From: Fragilaria crotonensis
Lineage: Eukaryota; Bacillariophyta; Fragilariophyceae; Fragilariales; Fragilariaceae
Assembly (NCBI GenBank): GCA_022925895.1
Contig: JAKSYS010000005.1
Span: 62,001-126,000, forward strand
Length of the DNA: 64,000 nucleotides
Direction of reading: 5' to 3'
Within the stretch, counting starts at the first letter, position 1. Each line of letters opens with the position of its first letter. The translations under genes and the position numbers were made by a program. The notes below the pieces were generated by a model. The model did no database searches and was not told the DNA's origin. It saw only the letters and a program-made list of their open reading frames with translations. This document shows, piece after piece, positions 42,610 through 52,979 of this stretch.

Positions 42610-43490
42610 TTAGTTGCTTGGTAATTGGAACCCACAATGGTGCAGAACCAATGGCCTTTCAGGCGCCAAAGGGTAGCTTGGTTTCCCAGGATGTTTTTCA
42701 ACGTTCAACAATTCGGAGACTAAGCTTGGCTCTTCTTGTCCTCGACCAATCATGAAAAGGTTTGACACGATGCAACGAATCTGATACCACAAGAAAGCCT
42801 GCCCCGATATTTGAAAGTAGCAAATACCATTTCCACTCGTAAGTCGACGTGGTGGATGAGCCGCTCGAAGTTGTAGACCTTCTCGACATCTATTTTGCAG
42901 ATGTTGCGAAAATCGTGTTTCCCTATTAGAAGCTGCAATCCCTCTCGCACCTTGTCGAGATCCAAATTTGGCCTTTTCACGAAGAAGCAACGATACGTCC
43001 ATGTCGTCGCGGAGAAACTTGCTGAAAACGCGGAAGATACCGGGCACCACCCCATTATGCGAATAGACGGTGGAAGCACGTTGTTAAGAATTTTGGCGTA
43101 GCAATATTCAGATTTCCTTTTTGACACGCGATCCAGATCTATTTTTCGGTGGCACCCAAATGTGGATCGTATCGATCCCATTTCGCTGGAGCTCGTCGTC
43201 TCCGACGAGTCGATCGCCGGATTTATCCCACGAGGCATGTCGAGGAATGGAACTCTTGAGCTGCATCGCAACAACCTGTTCAGCAGCACCACAAAGCGAG
43301 AAGCCGCAGGACTCGCGGGTGACAAACACATTCTCTCAAGGCTGCAAAGAGATCCTTTTCAACCGACCAATCGGTCTCCAGTCTCCATCCCAATGATTTC
43401 AGCCAAACCAGAGAATTCGGCACCATCATAGGAGAATCGAAGCGCAACAAGGCGATGTTTATGATAGTTCTGTGTAGGTCTCAAGGGCAA
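42610..43490 (-). pseudogene. PUS3: tRNA pseudouridine synthase PUS3 (Deg1/TruA family), broken
   Basis: Pieces of a PUS3 gene, whose product makes pseudouridine at tRNA positions 38/39, appear in order but in several frames. RLVALRFSYDGAEFSGLAE comes first, then a WSVEKDLFAALRE piece and an EQVVAMQLKSSIPR piece. SEYCYAKILNNVLPPSIRIM and GWCPVSSAFSA follow, then KHDFRNICKIDVEKV, YFQISGQAFLWYQIRCIVSN and PLVLHHCGFQ. The stretch around CGAAEQVV has lost the residues that in the family read CGRTDKGVSA and include the catalytic Asp. At least three frame changes are present. With the active site missing, this is a pseudogene, and a working copy should exist elsewhere in the genome. Confidence 0.85.
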
Positions 43491-43734
43491 GATGATATTC
43501 CGAAGGTATTCGTTTTTGCATTGTTGTTGCTGAAAAGTAAAAAGGAGGCCACAAGACGTGACCTATACTATGACATAGTACTTGTAGTCATTTTGTCTGA
43601 GTTCGCGCCAAGCTTTGGGTTTGCTCATACATAGATCGTTGATCGGCAGTTTAACATCTCACCCTACGAGCTTACGAGTACTTGTACCGGTAGTCTAGTG
43701 CAGTATGTTTACTTAACGAGAAAATTTTCTGGCA

Positions 43735-44928
43735 ATGACAGCACTTTACCTATCGCATCTCACTGTTGTGGCGCTGTTGAGCCTGGGCGTTATCACTCTG
43801 TTTGCTGAGAACTTCAGGTCGGTGTCGTTGACTACTCTGGAACATCGAAGCACCAAGAACAGCGTTCGCAAAGGTCCGTGGAGCGGGACTGCTCCTCGCA
43901 TCGACGTCCACGAACTCCCTCGTTGGATACTGGACTATGTAGACTTTCATAATCAATCGATCAATGAACAGAATACGTCATCCTATCGTTATATGATTTA
44001 TACTTGCAGGCAAGGTCATCATTGTTCCGGAACTGGGAATCGCCAACGTGGTATCGTGGCTGCGTTTTTGGTATCCATCCTGACCAAACGCATCTTCCTT
44101 ATGGATATTGACAACCCAATTCCTCTGGAGCTGGTACTAGAACCTCACATGATTCGATGGAATAAAATTCCCAAGAATCTGATCAATGATACACCGCCAC
44201 CCCTTTTTGACGTTCGCAACATACAGCCCAACCCGTTGCAACGGCCTGGCGATTTCGAAACGGGGCCCCAAGTTATTCGCATCCTGGCAAGCGGACCAGG
44301 AGGTCTAGAAACCATTTGGAACTCGTCCGAGATGAAACAGCTTCTAGAAGGAACATCCAAAGGCATGCCACAACTTATCTACAAGTGGCTATTCTATGCA
44401 CTCTTTCAGCCCTCCCTCGCACTGCAAGAGCTGGTTCAACGCCAACGGGCGTCGCTTGGACTGACGACATTCTCAGCTTCATACATTGGCATTCACGTGA
44501 GACTGGGCACCTCATGGAAGGGCCTAAACGAACAGCGCTACAATGTTTCGGTTCTGCCTAGGTTCTTGGAATTAGGTCAGCAATTGCAAAACGACCATCC
44601 CGGCAAGATGCCTCTCGTCATTATCTCAGATGACGCAAGGGCAAAAGAAATTTTATACGAGATGGATCCAGAATCGGTGCGGTTCGTGTCCAATGCCACC
44701 ATTGTGCATGTAGACCGATCCAAAAGCTCAGACAACGGTCTTGACGGGAGTCTACAGGTTTGGGCCGACGTGATGATGTTAGCACAGGCTACTTGTATGG
44801 TGGAAAGCCTTAGCTCGTTCTCTAGTCTGGCACGGCGGATATCAATTTCAGAAAACGAACCAAATCGATGTTTCGTGCGACAGGACGACGGCATGCTATT
44901 GAAATGGAATCGCTACTGGGCTGGATGA
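43735..44928 (+). CDS. Fucosyltransferase-like type II membrane glycosyltransferase
   Basis: A 397-residue protein with a signal anchor (residues 5-27, YLSHLTVVALLSLGVITLFA), as in Golgi glycosyltransferases. CRQGHHCSGTGNRQRGIVAA (residues about 91-110) resembles the 'GxGNRLRGLxSAF' donor-loop motif of GDP-fucose-dependent fucosyltransferases. SYIGIHVRLGTS (about 248-259) matches the conserved HxR segment of the same superfamily. Several sequons (NQS, NTS, NSS, NVS, NAT) fit a lumenal domain. The acceptor is unknown; cell-wall polysaccharide or glycoprotein fucosylation are both possible. The stop is 64 bp from the convergent uS17m gene. Confidence 0.75.
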   Translation: MTALYLSHLTVVALLSLGVITLFAENFRSVSLTTLEHRSTKNSVRKGPWSGTAPRIDVHELPRWILDYVDFHNQSINEQNTSSYRYMIYTCRQGHHCSGTGNRQRGIVAAFLVSILTKRIFLMDIDNPIPLELVLEPHMIRWNKIPKNLINDTPPPLFDVRNIQPNPLQRPGDFETGPQVIRILASGPGGLETIWNSSEMKQLLEGTSKGMPQLIYKWLFYALFQPSLALQELVQRQRASLGLTTFSASYIGIHVRLGTSWKGLNEQRYNVSVLPRFLELGQQLQNDHPGKMPLVIISDDARAKEILYEMDPESVRFVSNATIVHVDRSKSSDNGLDGSLQVWADVMMLAQATCMVESLSSFSSLARRISISENEPNRCFVRQDDGMLLKWNRYWAG

Positions 44929-44992
44929 AGCGCAATCGAAAACAAGCCTTTTAACATTCCCACTAACTTAATTCAAGGACTGCCAATGCTAT

Positions 44993-45523
44993 TTACAGTT
45001 GCCCTTTCTCCTTAACAATTTCTCGCAACATGAAATGCTTGTGCCTGCTGATGCGATGGCACGGGACAATCATAACCAAATCACCGACATTGGCCACTTC
45101 GTTTTCATCGTGTGCCATGAATTTTCGCGTGTAGACCTTTCGTTTCCTGTACTTGGGGACAATATGATAGCGTTCCACAGCAACATTGACCGTCTTGGAC
45201 ATTTTGTCGCTCACCACCGTGCCCACCAGAGCACCGCGAGGAAACTTGCGAGGAGGGGTGTGCACAAATTCCCAACCAGGAATGGTGGACGTATCGGCTA
45301 GTTCCTCGTTCGACATGCTTGTAATGTCGATTGACTGCTCCTCCGGGGACAGTGGTGACGTCGAGAAGGAACGAATTGGATGGAAGGCAACCGGTGGTTG
45401 AAAACTAAATTGAGAGAAATTGCTCTGCGTTGCAGAAACAAACGTCGTAGTCGGACTCGCTTCCCTAACAATGGAAGAAAGTAATCCACATCCCCGTCGA
45501 AGGATTCCCGCACGAAGCGCCAT
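44993..45523 (-). CDS. MRPS17: Mitochondrial ribosomal protein uS17
   Basis: Small-subunit mitoribosome protein, 176 residues. The N-terminus MALRAGILRRGCGLLSSIVR is a typical mitochondrial presequence (basic, no acids). Residues about 95-170 form the uS17 OB fold: RGALVGTVVSDKMSKTVNVA, VPKYRKRKVYTRKFMAHD, NVGDLVMIVPCHRISRHKHF. The spacer between presequence and core is about 60 residues and poorly conserved. A plastid or cytosolic uS17 is less likely given the presequence. Confidence 0.9.
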   Translation of the reverse strand: MALRAGILRRGCGLLSSIVREASPTTTFVSATQSNFSQFSFQPPVAFHPIRSFSTSPLSPEEQSIDITSMSNEELADTSTIPGWEFVHTPPRKFPRGALVGTVVSDKMSKTVNVAVERYHIVPKYRKRKVYTRKFMAHDENEVANVGDLVMIVPCHRISRHKHFMLREIVKEKGQL

Positions 45524-46322
45524 GGTTGATTAATGCTCGGGTTGCACTTTGAAGCAGCACTCCAGTTGTGACGACAAGGTATATGTTGTTTCGTCTCAAT
45601 TGAGGAACATGGTCAGCAGGGCAACGGACAGCCTTGAAGTGGATGAGGATCGACTGCAAGACCATGCGAATCCTATGGTGCATTGGCTTAAAGTCTTATC
45701 CGCAATGTTGCCATTCGTGCTGGTAGCTCTCACGTTCATTCCTGGTACCGGTACCCTCCTACTACTACTACCGGTAGTAGCACTTGGTAGAAGTACTAGA
45801 AAACGACGTTGCGACTTGCGACTACTAACTACATACAGTCCACGAGGATCGGCTTTGTACAGTACTGCAGTACTGTACAACTTGCAGTTTACAGTCTACA
45901 CTCGTACTGTATGCATGTACCATGCGTACAGTATGAAATGAGACTTGGTGAGTGCTGAAGCTGTGGAGTGTGGAGCTCATTTTTCAGGTTTGCACTTTGC
46001 ACACGAACCAAAAACCACTGTTCCAGTGAGTATTATAAAAAGCAAGCGCATTTACATTGCCTTGCGTGACTTCTCGGTTCCTGGACTACATCAGCGCGAC
46101 TATCAGAGTGACAGCGACAAGTAACACGAGACTTGCGACGCAGCAAACCCTACATGTTCAAAAGCCGATACTGCTGAAACAAAGGTGTCAGCCAATGGCG
46201 CGAACGAAAACATTTGATCTGCTGCAGCTAAGGCCCGACGCAGTTTGGCACTACTATGCTAGCAGAGCCTAGAAGCGTTGGCGTCAATGCGCCTTTGGCG
46301 CACGTCCTTGGGTACTGGCGGA
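45524..46322. other. Intergenic region between uS17m and CstF-77
   Basis: About 800 bp. It has a dense GTAC/GGTACC patch at 45,745-45,925, where the sequence is locally self-complementary. A small hydrophobic frame across this patch is produced by the repeats and is not accepted as a gene. Confidence 0.5.
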
Positions 46323-49244
46323 TTACTGAGTTCCATTCAAGTGATCGACCGAATCTGCAAGTCTTGCCTTCTGTCTCGCTCGAAACTGACTTCCGTACCC
46401 TCCGCCTCCACGCATGTCGTCTTCATCATCAGAGTCATCTCCATCCTCAAGTTTCCGTTTCCTTGGAATCGCATCACTACCAAGATCCGCGGGGCGGTCG
46501 GCAGGAAGTGCGCTGGCCCTTAACGTGGATAGCGCCATTTCAACCAAATGAGGCGGAGCTTTGCCGAGAATGGCAGTGCGCAGGCGCGACGCGGGCAGAA
46601 GGTTGAGGAGCGGTCGGAGCCAGTCAGGACTTTGCTGAATGGCCAACGCCGCCGCGCCTCCAGGACCCAAGGCACCAACTCCAGCACCAGCCAGACGCTC
46701 CCTGGCAGAAGAAAACTTGGAAGCTGCGTCTGTACCCAAAATAGTGTCTGTAGATTCTCCGGCGTCTAACGCCTTCTGGTAGAGTAAGCGACGCTGGTAG
46801 CTAGCATCACTATTGCCGCCGGCAGCGAATTCATCTGCGTCGCTACTTTGAGAGTGTTTCTTCTTCCGTCCCGACGTACTCACATCATTTCCCCACAATC
46901 CCATTACTTCCAATACATTAACTGCGCGGCTCATGCCACTCACAATACTTGAACTGACGTCGTATCCTTCGACTCGAATCAGTTGTTCTGAAATTGATGT
47001 CTTTTGCCCGCCAATTTGAATAATATCTGCTCCGCTAAGGAGACCCCCAGATGCAACATCCTCGATATCTGGTCCAAGGAGAGCTGCATGTCTCCGGCGT
47101 TCCACAGTCTTAAGGGCACTCATGTTGCGCGGATCAGCGCCACTGAGAATCGATTCAAATCTGAGTGTCATGTCCCAAAGTGCTGCTGTTGCGTCGCCTT
47201 TGCTGCCGTCAGCTTCACACGCAGCAACGGCGCGTGTTAGAAGGGCACGCAAATTCTCGACATCTTGCAGTTCCAGCAAGAGCTGCGCGTACCGCATTAT
47301 GTATGGCGCTTTCGTCAAGAAATTTTTGTGTTTCCGAAGTCCAAGTTCGTACACACGAGCTGCGATCCCTGGGCAGTTGTTGAGGCGATGTTCCATCGTA
47401 GCATGCGAGGCGTATAACTGCCAAGTGATTGGACCGGGCACAACAGTGGCACTCTCTTCCTCGGCACCATCTGGTTCCCCTTTCACCTGCTTTTCCTTTC
47501 CATTTTCAGGCTTCGAATCGAGACCAACATTCGGCTCAAGGCGATTGGTTACCATTCGGCGCTTCGCGTGGTCCGTGGTAGTTACTGATAGCGCGGCGCC
47601 GGCATCCTCGCCATCGTCATCCTTGGATTCCTCCGTGCTTTCTATCTGTTTTTCGTCTGAGGAGCTCGCTTCCTGAAGAACACGACGGGCCTTGGCGAAG
47701 ACTGCTCGCGCATTCTCAACGCCCTTATACCTCCTTACCATTTGCTGATAAAGCACGAATCCCAGAGTGTTGGGGCATCTTTCCAAGAACTCCTCCATAA
47801 CTGTGAGACACTGACTGGGGTGATCGGAATGAAGCTCCAGAACCTGCGATTCTGCGTACGCCAAAAGTGTACAATCCCGAATATGGTATTGAGCCAGTTG
47901 CAAGACCGAAATCGCGCATTCGACTTTTAAAGCATCTTTCGAGGTTGGCTGCACAAGTTCCCATGAACTCCACATATGCCACGCCTCGGGATGACGAGTG
48001 AAAGTACAGACAAAATCCTTGTAGGCCTGGCGAATCCGACGCACCAACTCGTCGTGCCCTAAGCGTTCGGGGTTGGTTCGTTCGTAACCACATCGCTTCT
48101 TCCAAAAAGATAACAGGCGGTGCTCTTCTGATATTTTTGAGGCATAATCTTCATCGTCAATATCCGCAGGTGGAGTAGCAAGACGATTCATTTGTAAATC
48201 CAATGTCGTGTAGACTCGATTCCGGTCTAGGTACACATTTCGTGCGTGCTGATATTTCGGAGCGAGCTCGGCGATCAGTGCCGCCGCGAGGGTTTCATTC
48301 TGGGTGCGCTCAAAAGCTTCGTACTCTTGCCAAAGTTGATCCAGTCCTAGCATGGGATGTGTCACGAGACGTTTGTAAATCGCTCGCAGCTGAATCATTT
48401 GTTTCTGTGCCAATGCATGATCGGTATTCAGAACTGGGTTTGGAATCCAAGATTTGACATATCCGAGATACTGCCTCCAGATAACATGGTTGTTATGAAC
48501 AAACGAAGTGTGCTCGATCGCTACCTCGTAGGCTTGAATCGTCTTTTCACGAACATACTTCACCTCGTCATCAGCTGCAACATTCGGCTGACGAGTTGCA
48601 TCACGGACCCGCTTCTTGACGTAGAGCAACCACAGTTCGACGGATGAAGTACACATTCCACCGAGTGTTGATCCTTCAACAGGTGTCCCATCGACCTCCA
48701 CACCTAGGATTTGTCGAAAGATTCGCTCCAACTTGGCTTCGCTTTGGCGCCCACGATGCGATGGTCCGTAGTCCACGAAAGGGCCACCTTCTTCTCCTGC
48801 CCGAGCGCTTTGCGCCAAGAGCATCTCGATGACGGTCTCCCAATATGCAGTAGCGTAAGGGAAGTATTTAAGGATGTTTCCGTAGCAACTCTCGATCCAA
48901 TCCAGCCTGGAGTGTGTATCAGAATCAAGATTGTGCACCGCTGGTTGGATACCACGCCAACATGCATTCGCCTCCGTCATGAGAGCTTGCCAAGCCTCAA
49001 CATCGTAGGGATTAGTTGTGATACGACTTAATGCATTACGGAAACGAGACGATGTTGGCCCGGTAATATGATGAGGGTAGGGAGAGGCAATGATTTTTGA
49101 TATAAGTTCATCTGATGCGTCAACTGGAACTGTTTCAGTTGACGGAGCCATTGGAATAGCCTCATCTTCTTCAATCGTGTCTTCGCCGCCCAAAAGGATG
49201 GACGGTGCCTCTTCATGATCATTGGGATCGTATGGCTCCTCCAT
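46323..49244 (-). CDS. CSTF3: Cleavage stimulation factor 77-kDa subunit (CstF-77/RNA14)
   Basis: Scaffold of the cleavage stimulation factor that directs mRNA 3'-end cleavage and polyadenylation. A single exon encodes 973 residues. HAT-type helical repeats start near residue 60 (NPYDVEAWQALMTEANACWR) and include VELWLLYVKKRVRD, HVIWRQYLGYVKSW, MLGLDQLWQEYEAFERTQNE and EAWHMWSSWEL. These match the HAT-N and HAT-C domains of CstF-77 in order. An acidic, Ser-rich insert lies near residues 530-590. The C-terminus has RKRKLEDGDDSDDEDDMRGG, with a basic stretch that could be nuclear. The protein is longer than the animal form (about 717) because of inserts and a longer tail. Confidence 0.9.
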   Translation of the reverse strand: MEEPYDPNDHEEAPSILLGGEDTIEEDEAIPMAPSTETVPVDASDELISKIIASPYPHHITGPTSSRFRNALSRITTNPYDVEAWQALMTEANACWRGIQPAVHNLDSDTHSRLDWIESCYGNILKYFPYATAYWETVIEMLLAQSARAGEEGGPFVDYGPSHRGRQSEAKLERIFRQILGVEVDGTPVEGSTLGGMCTSSVELWLLYVKKRVRDATRQPNVAADDEVKYVREKTIQAYEVAIEHTSFVHNNHVIWRQYLGYVKSWIPNPVLNTDHALAQKQMIQLRAIYKRLVTHPMLGLDQLWQEYEAFERTQNETLAAALIAELAPKYQHARNVYLDRNRVYTTLDLQMNRLATPPADIDDEDYASKISEEHRLLSFWKKRCGYERTNPERLGHDELVRRIRQAYKDFVCTFTRHPEAWHMWSSWELVQPTSKDALKVECAISVLQLAQYHIRDCTLLAYAESQVLELHSDHPSQCLTVMEEFLERCPNTLGFVLYQQMVRRYKGVENARAVFAKARRVLQEASSSDEKQIESTEESKDDDGEDAGAALSVTTTDHAKRRMVTNRLEPNVGLDSKPENGKEKQVKGEPDGAEEESATVVPGPITWQLYASHATMEHRLNNCPGIAARVYELGLRKHKNFLTKAPYIMRYAQLLLELQDVENLRALLTRAVAACEADGSKGDATAALWDMTLRFESILSGADPRNMSALKTVERRRHAALLGPDIEDVASGGLLSGADIIQIGGQKTSISEQLIRVEGYDVSSSIVSGMSRAVNVLEVMGLWGNDVSTSGRKKKHSQSSDADEFAAGGNSDASYQRRLLYQKALDAGESTDTILGTDAASKFSSARERLAGAGVGALGPGGAAALAIQQSPDWLRPLLNLLPASRLRTAILGKAPPHLVEMALSTLRASALPADRPADLGSDAIPRKRKLEDGDDSDDEDDMRGGGGYGSQFRARQKARLADSVDHLNGTQ

Positions 49245-50658
49245 GGTTGAAACCTGTCAACGCCAATTGTAGATACTGAAGTTATCTTCCAGAGCGATGA
49301 TTGCGAGTCCAGTATGACATATCGCTAGGTGTGTAGGTCCTCTATGCATGATGCATACAGTACATACTCAGAGTACACGGCATGGAGTGTTAGATAGGTG
49401 TGATGGAAGATGGAAGCCAACCAACGAGAGAACGACAGACGGTTGGCTTTTTGTCGTCGGCGGTCGGCGGTGCTCTACTACCGTAGTGGTGGGGTGTGGG
49501 GAGTGGGTGCGGAGGTCCTCCAGACTCCAGTATCCAGTACTTGTTCCAGGTACTATACCTGGTACGAGCAAGCTACCATTGCGGGTACAGCACCGGTACG
49601 TTCATAAGACCTGGTAGCCCTGGTATGATATGATAACTGCTGGTACTACCAGTCTACCAGTACAAGTACCTGGTACTGTAGTACACCAGACTCAGCACTC
49701 AGCACTCGCCACTCGCCAGTCGCCAGCACTCAAAGAACTGTGCATTGGTGTCGAACTTGTCTACGTGGTGCGAGGTGCGAGGTGCGAGGTGCGAGGTGCG
49801 AGGTGCGAGGTGCGAGGTGCGAGGTGCGAGGTGCGAGGTGCGAGTGCAATGCTTGGTTCTCACAATTGTATTCTACCAGGAACTTTATGAATAGGGTAAT
49901 GGCACGAGAACTTGGTAGAGTGCCACAGCTGCTGCGAAGTCCAGGCGAAATGCAGCACGATTCTATACCGTCATACCATCCTGAGAACTCCCAGTTTGCT
50001 GAGTCCGGAGTCCGGATTTATAGATGAATAGCTATACTTATTACATCGAAGCACTTATTAACAACAGCACATTTCGACTAATGTACTTGTAAGCGTTAAC
50101 TCTTCGCACGACCCTTGCTGCTGGCATACGGCAGGCGTTGGCATTATTCAGCACCGACATGATGGAGGTCCATGATACCTGATACTACGAGTATCTCCGC
50201 ATCGTCGTCAAGCATGCAACTTCACGTTCTCCCAAACCAGCTGCTGAGCCTCCGCCATCCATTAGACTGCTGTACTATCACAGACTTTCCATTGACATGG
50301 ATCTTTCTCGTACAGCACCACGCCTTTCCTCGGTACTTCTCGTCCAACCTCCTGAATCGCCATCTCACCATACACTTGGCTGCAATCAACTGGCGACGTA
50401 TGGAGAAATCGTCTGATCTAGAAGAAATACAGGCTGGTCTATTGGATTAGCATAAGGCGGTCTACTGCAATCGCCAAGGTCACAACACCATGGACGTGCT
50501 GCGGCCCATGCTACACTAGGTAGGTAATCAGCAGTGTCGAACGAGTACACTCGATTTGGGGCAAATCCGTTCACCACGAGAGACGCCGACACAGCACCTT
50601 CCATATTCAAGATAAATGTTCCGGACCCTAAAGGCATGCATGTATCAACTGTCCAGTG
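49245..50658. other. Intergenic region with minisatellite and GTAC palindromes
   Basis: About 1.4 kb between CstF-77 (upstream side) and the 3' end of the PH-like gene. It contains GTAC palindromes at 49,520-49,690, tandem CACTCGC/CAGTCGC-type units near 49,690-49,735 and the heptamer array at 49768-49844. Small frames across the heptamers are repeat artefacts. No gene is recognised from 49,900 to 50,650. Confidence 0.6.
49768..49844. repeat. Heptamer minisatellite GTGCGAG, 11 copies
   Basis: Eleven perfect head-to-tail copies of GTGCGAG (77 bp). Because 7 is not a multiple of 3, all three frames stay open and cycle through Arg-Cys-Glu-Val-Arg-Gly-Ala, a repeat artefact. Confidence 0.95.
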
Positions 50659-51534
50659 TTATGAGCATGCAACGGGACTGCGCCTTCGAACAAGCTCTTG
50701 AGTTGCTCTGCTGGGCGAATAAGTTCCATATGAGTGTGCTACAGTCGATGTATGGGTATCCTCGTCCGTGCGACAGGGACACTTCTTGGCTTCCTCTTTT
50801 CGTTTGGGTCTCGTCGTTATTTGGATGCATTCATGAATAACCTTTCTAAAAGCGCGAACTTGGTCTGGGTCAGCCGATGCGAATGAGCCAACGGTGTCAA
50901 CCCCCACGTTACTGTATCGCTCCAACTTGAAAGAAAACCTAGGCGCAGAAGAAAGGAACCGGGTTAGCATCAGACATCAGACAACGGAAGTTTTGCCCGA
51001 GGCATTATATCTTCCTCCATGAACTCACAGGGGCACCGATCCCAAAAGCGTCGACGTCACGTCACCCAGCGCATACTTGTGAAGCTTCGAAACGAGCTTG
51101 GCTGATGATCCCTTGGAGTTAGATAAAAGACTGTTGGTATTAAGTCCCCGTTCTCCATTGCTTCCGAGTATACCTAGTGTATCAAAATCGACGGCCAGCA
51201 GTATTGAGCGATCCCTTCGTCGTCTGGCAATGTCGACCCCTACGTCCGTTACCCACTTTTCAAAATCGTTCCTGGATCGAAAAACCAGTAGCGATGCAGG
51301 TTTCAGGTGTACCCAACAGCACTCTTGCCATCGTCGAAGTAGCTTGGAGGAGGCAGTCGTTTGAGCGAGGATTTGACCCGACTGACCAAACGGTTGTTGA
51401 GTGGGTGACATGATTGGGCTACCCCAGCCTATCGCGACTCCTTCCTTCCTTTCAAGGCATTCTTCACTACGAGAAGGCTTAGTTGATGATTCTGATGAAT
51501 CAGCGGCGAGCGGAGACCACCTTTTCACCACCAT
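50659..51534 (-). CDS. PH-like domain protein, two exons
   Basis: Exons 51534-51029 and 50938-50659 are joined across a 90-nt intron (GTGAGT...CTAG), giving 261 residues in one frame. The combined length is a multiple of three, which supports the junction. The first 60 residues are Ser/Gln-rich. WQECCWVHLKPASLLVFRSR and DFEKWVTDVG look like the first strands of a pleckstrin-homology-like fold. Across the splice, LFSFKLERYSNVGVDTVGSF and PDQVRAFRKVIHECIQ look like its last strands and helix. The C-terminal 55 residues are polar. The likely role is membrane or protein binding. No partner is evident, and a further 3' exon cannot be excluded. Confidence 0.65.
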
Positions 51535-52979
51535 CCTATCAAATCGAATAATGCAACAAGGTCAGTAAATAATGCGATATGCGTGTGTGCCCAGGGTCAT
51601 CGACTCGGAACTCCTTTTCGGCAACAGCTGGAATAGAACTGCAGTACTCGTAACGGCTACAGTACAATGTATGCATAGTTCAAACTTCAAACGATTGACA
51701 AGTGCTCCGAGAACCTGTATGATAGCACACGTACTACCTACTACCCATTTGTACCGTACATGAGCCAAGTATTACCTGTAGTATAGTACCAGGTACAAGG
51801 CACAAGTACCTGGTACAGAACTCTATATATTAGAATTAGACACGACACACCCGAGACCTGAGACCCATAACGAGAGGAAATGGTGAGCGAGAATTCGTCG
51901 ACCCAATCGTGCAAATGATCCCCAAAAAAGGGTGTGTTACTTAAGGGATATCTTAAACTTCTCGCCATGCAACAATGCAACAGTTTGAAGCACACATGCA
52001 CACATCGTTGATCGTTGCCCATACGCCCATACGTAATCGATCTACATGTAGAGGTGTAGAGGGTACAGTACGAGTACACAGGGTGACAGTCTTCGATTGA
52101 CGGCAACCATTTGTACGAACTTCCGGTCCAATCTTGCCAAAGTTTCTCCGCTCGGACTTTACTCGACAAAGCATGGTACCGGTTACCGGTAGACAGGTGA
52201 CGAAAATTTCCGAGTACGAGGATACAAGATTTACGCAGTCCGCAGTCAGCAGTCCGCAATATGAATGAGATATCACGGTATGAGACACACCGTGGTGATG
52301 ACGAACGGTACACTGGTACACGTAAACGGGGATACATGTGAAAATGACCCCAGGTGATACATAACAACATAACTGACATAACTTGACACGACGGTTGACA
52401 GCCGGATTGTTGTCAGTCACGTGGCAAGTGGCAAGCGAGAAGACTTGCGAAACTAGTTTGTGGGTAGCAACAGATCTGTTCGCCAAGGTTTCCCTTGGCG
52501 TCTAAACGTTGTTCAGACCAACGCGGAGGAGCTCTCAAGCCATAAGGTTGGGAGTAAGACTGAAGATACGACCAGGTGGTGTGGTCGCGGACAAAACTTC
52601 GTAGATTAGAGTTAGATCGGATTCATTCCTGGAACTGCGACGTCTGCTGATCAGGGTAAGAATCTCCCTTGTGTCATGATTGAGTTGCTAAACACATCGA
52701 CGGAACTGAAGTTGCCATTAGCGACACTAAATGAGAAGCCCGCAACCATGTTTCGGTGGAGAAGAATCCATGTGGACCCCCTGGTGTCTGGTGTTGTCGG
52801 CGACCATGACCAACGACCATACAGCAGATGAATGGTAATGGCACGTTTCCTAGAATCATTAATCGCCTACCATGGGATGTTATGGAGTCGCGATGGATGC
52901 GAGGGAAGGAGTTGCTCGGTGTTGAGATACAACTTCAGAAGCCAGACAGGACCGTTTTGCGATAGCACTGGCGGAGTTT
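51535..52979. other. Intergenic region between the PH-like and MORN genes
   Basis: About 1.45 kb. GTAC palindromes cluster at 51,720-51,830. Between 52,000 and 52,900 several short frames exist on both strands, but none has codon use or motifs that support a gene. Confidence 0.5.

Noticed and set aside
45549-45941. Hydrophobic 130-residue frame on the + strand
   Set aside because: It begins at a non-ATG codon, and its hydrophobic part is produced by GGTACC/CTACTA repeats; it overlaps the promoter side of the uS17m gene.
49630-50027. Frames with repeated Arg-Cys-Glu-Val-Arg-Gly
   Set aside because: They are a direct translation of the GTGCGAG heptamer array, which is open in all three frames.
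51953-52486. 177-residue minus-strand frame
   Set aside because: Cys/Thr/Val-rich without family resemblance; it lies in GTAC-rich spacer and overlaps other equally long random frames.
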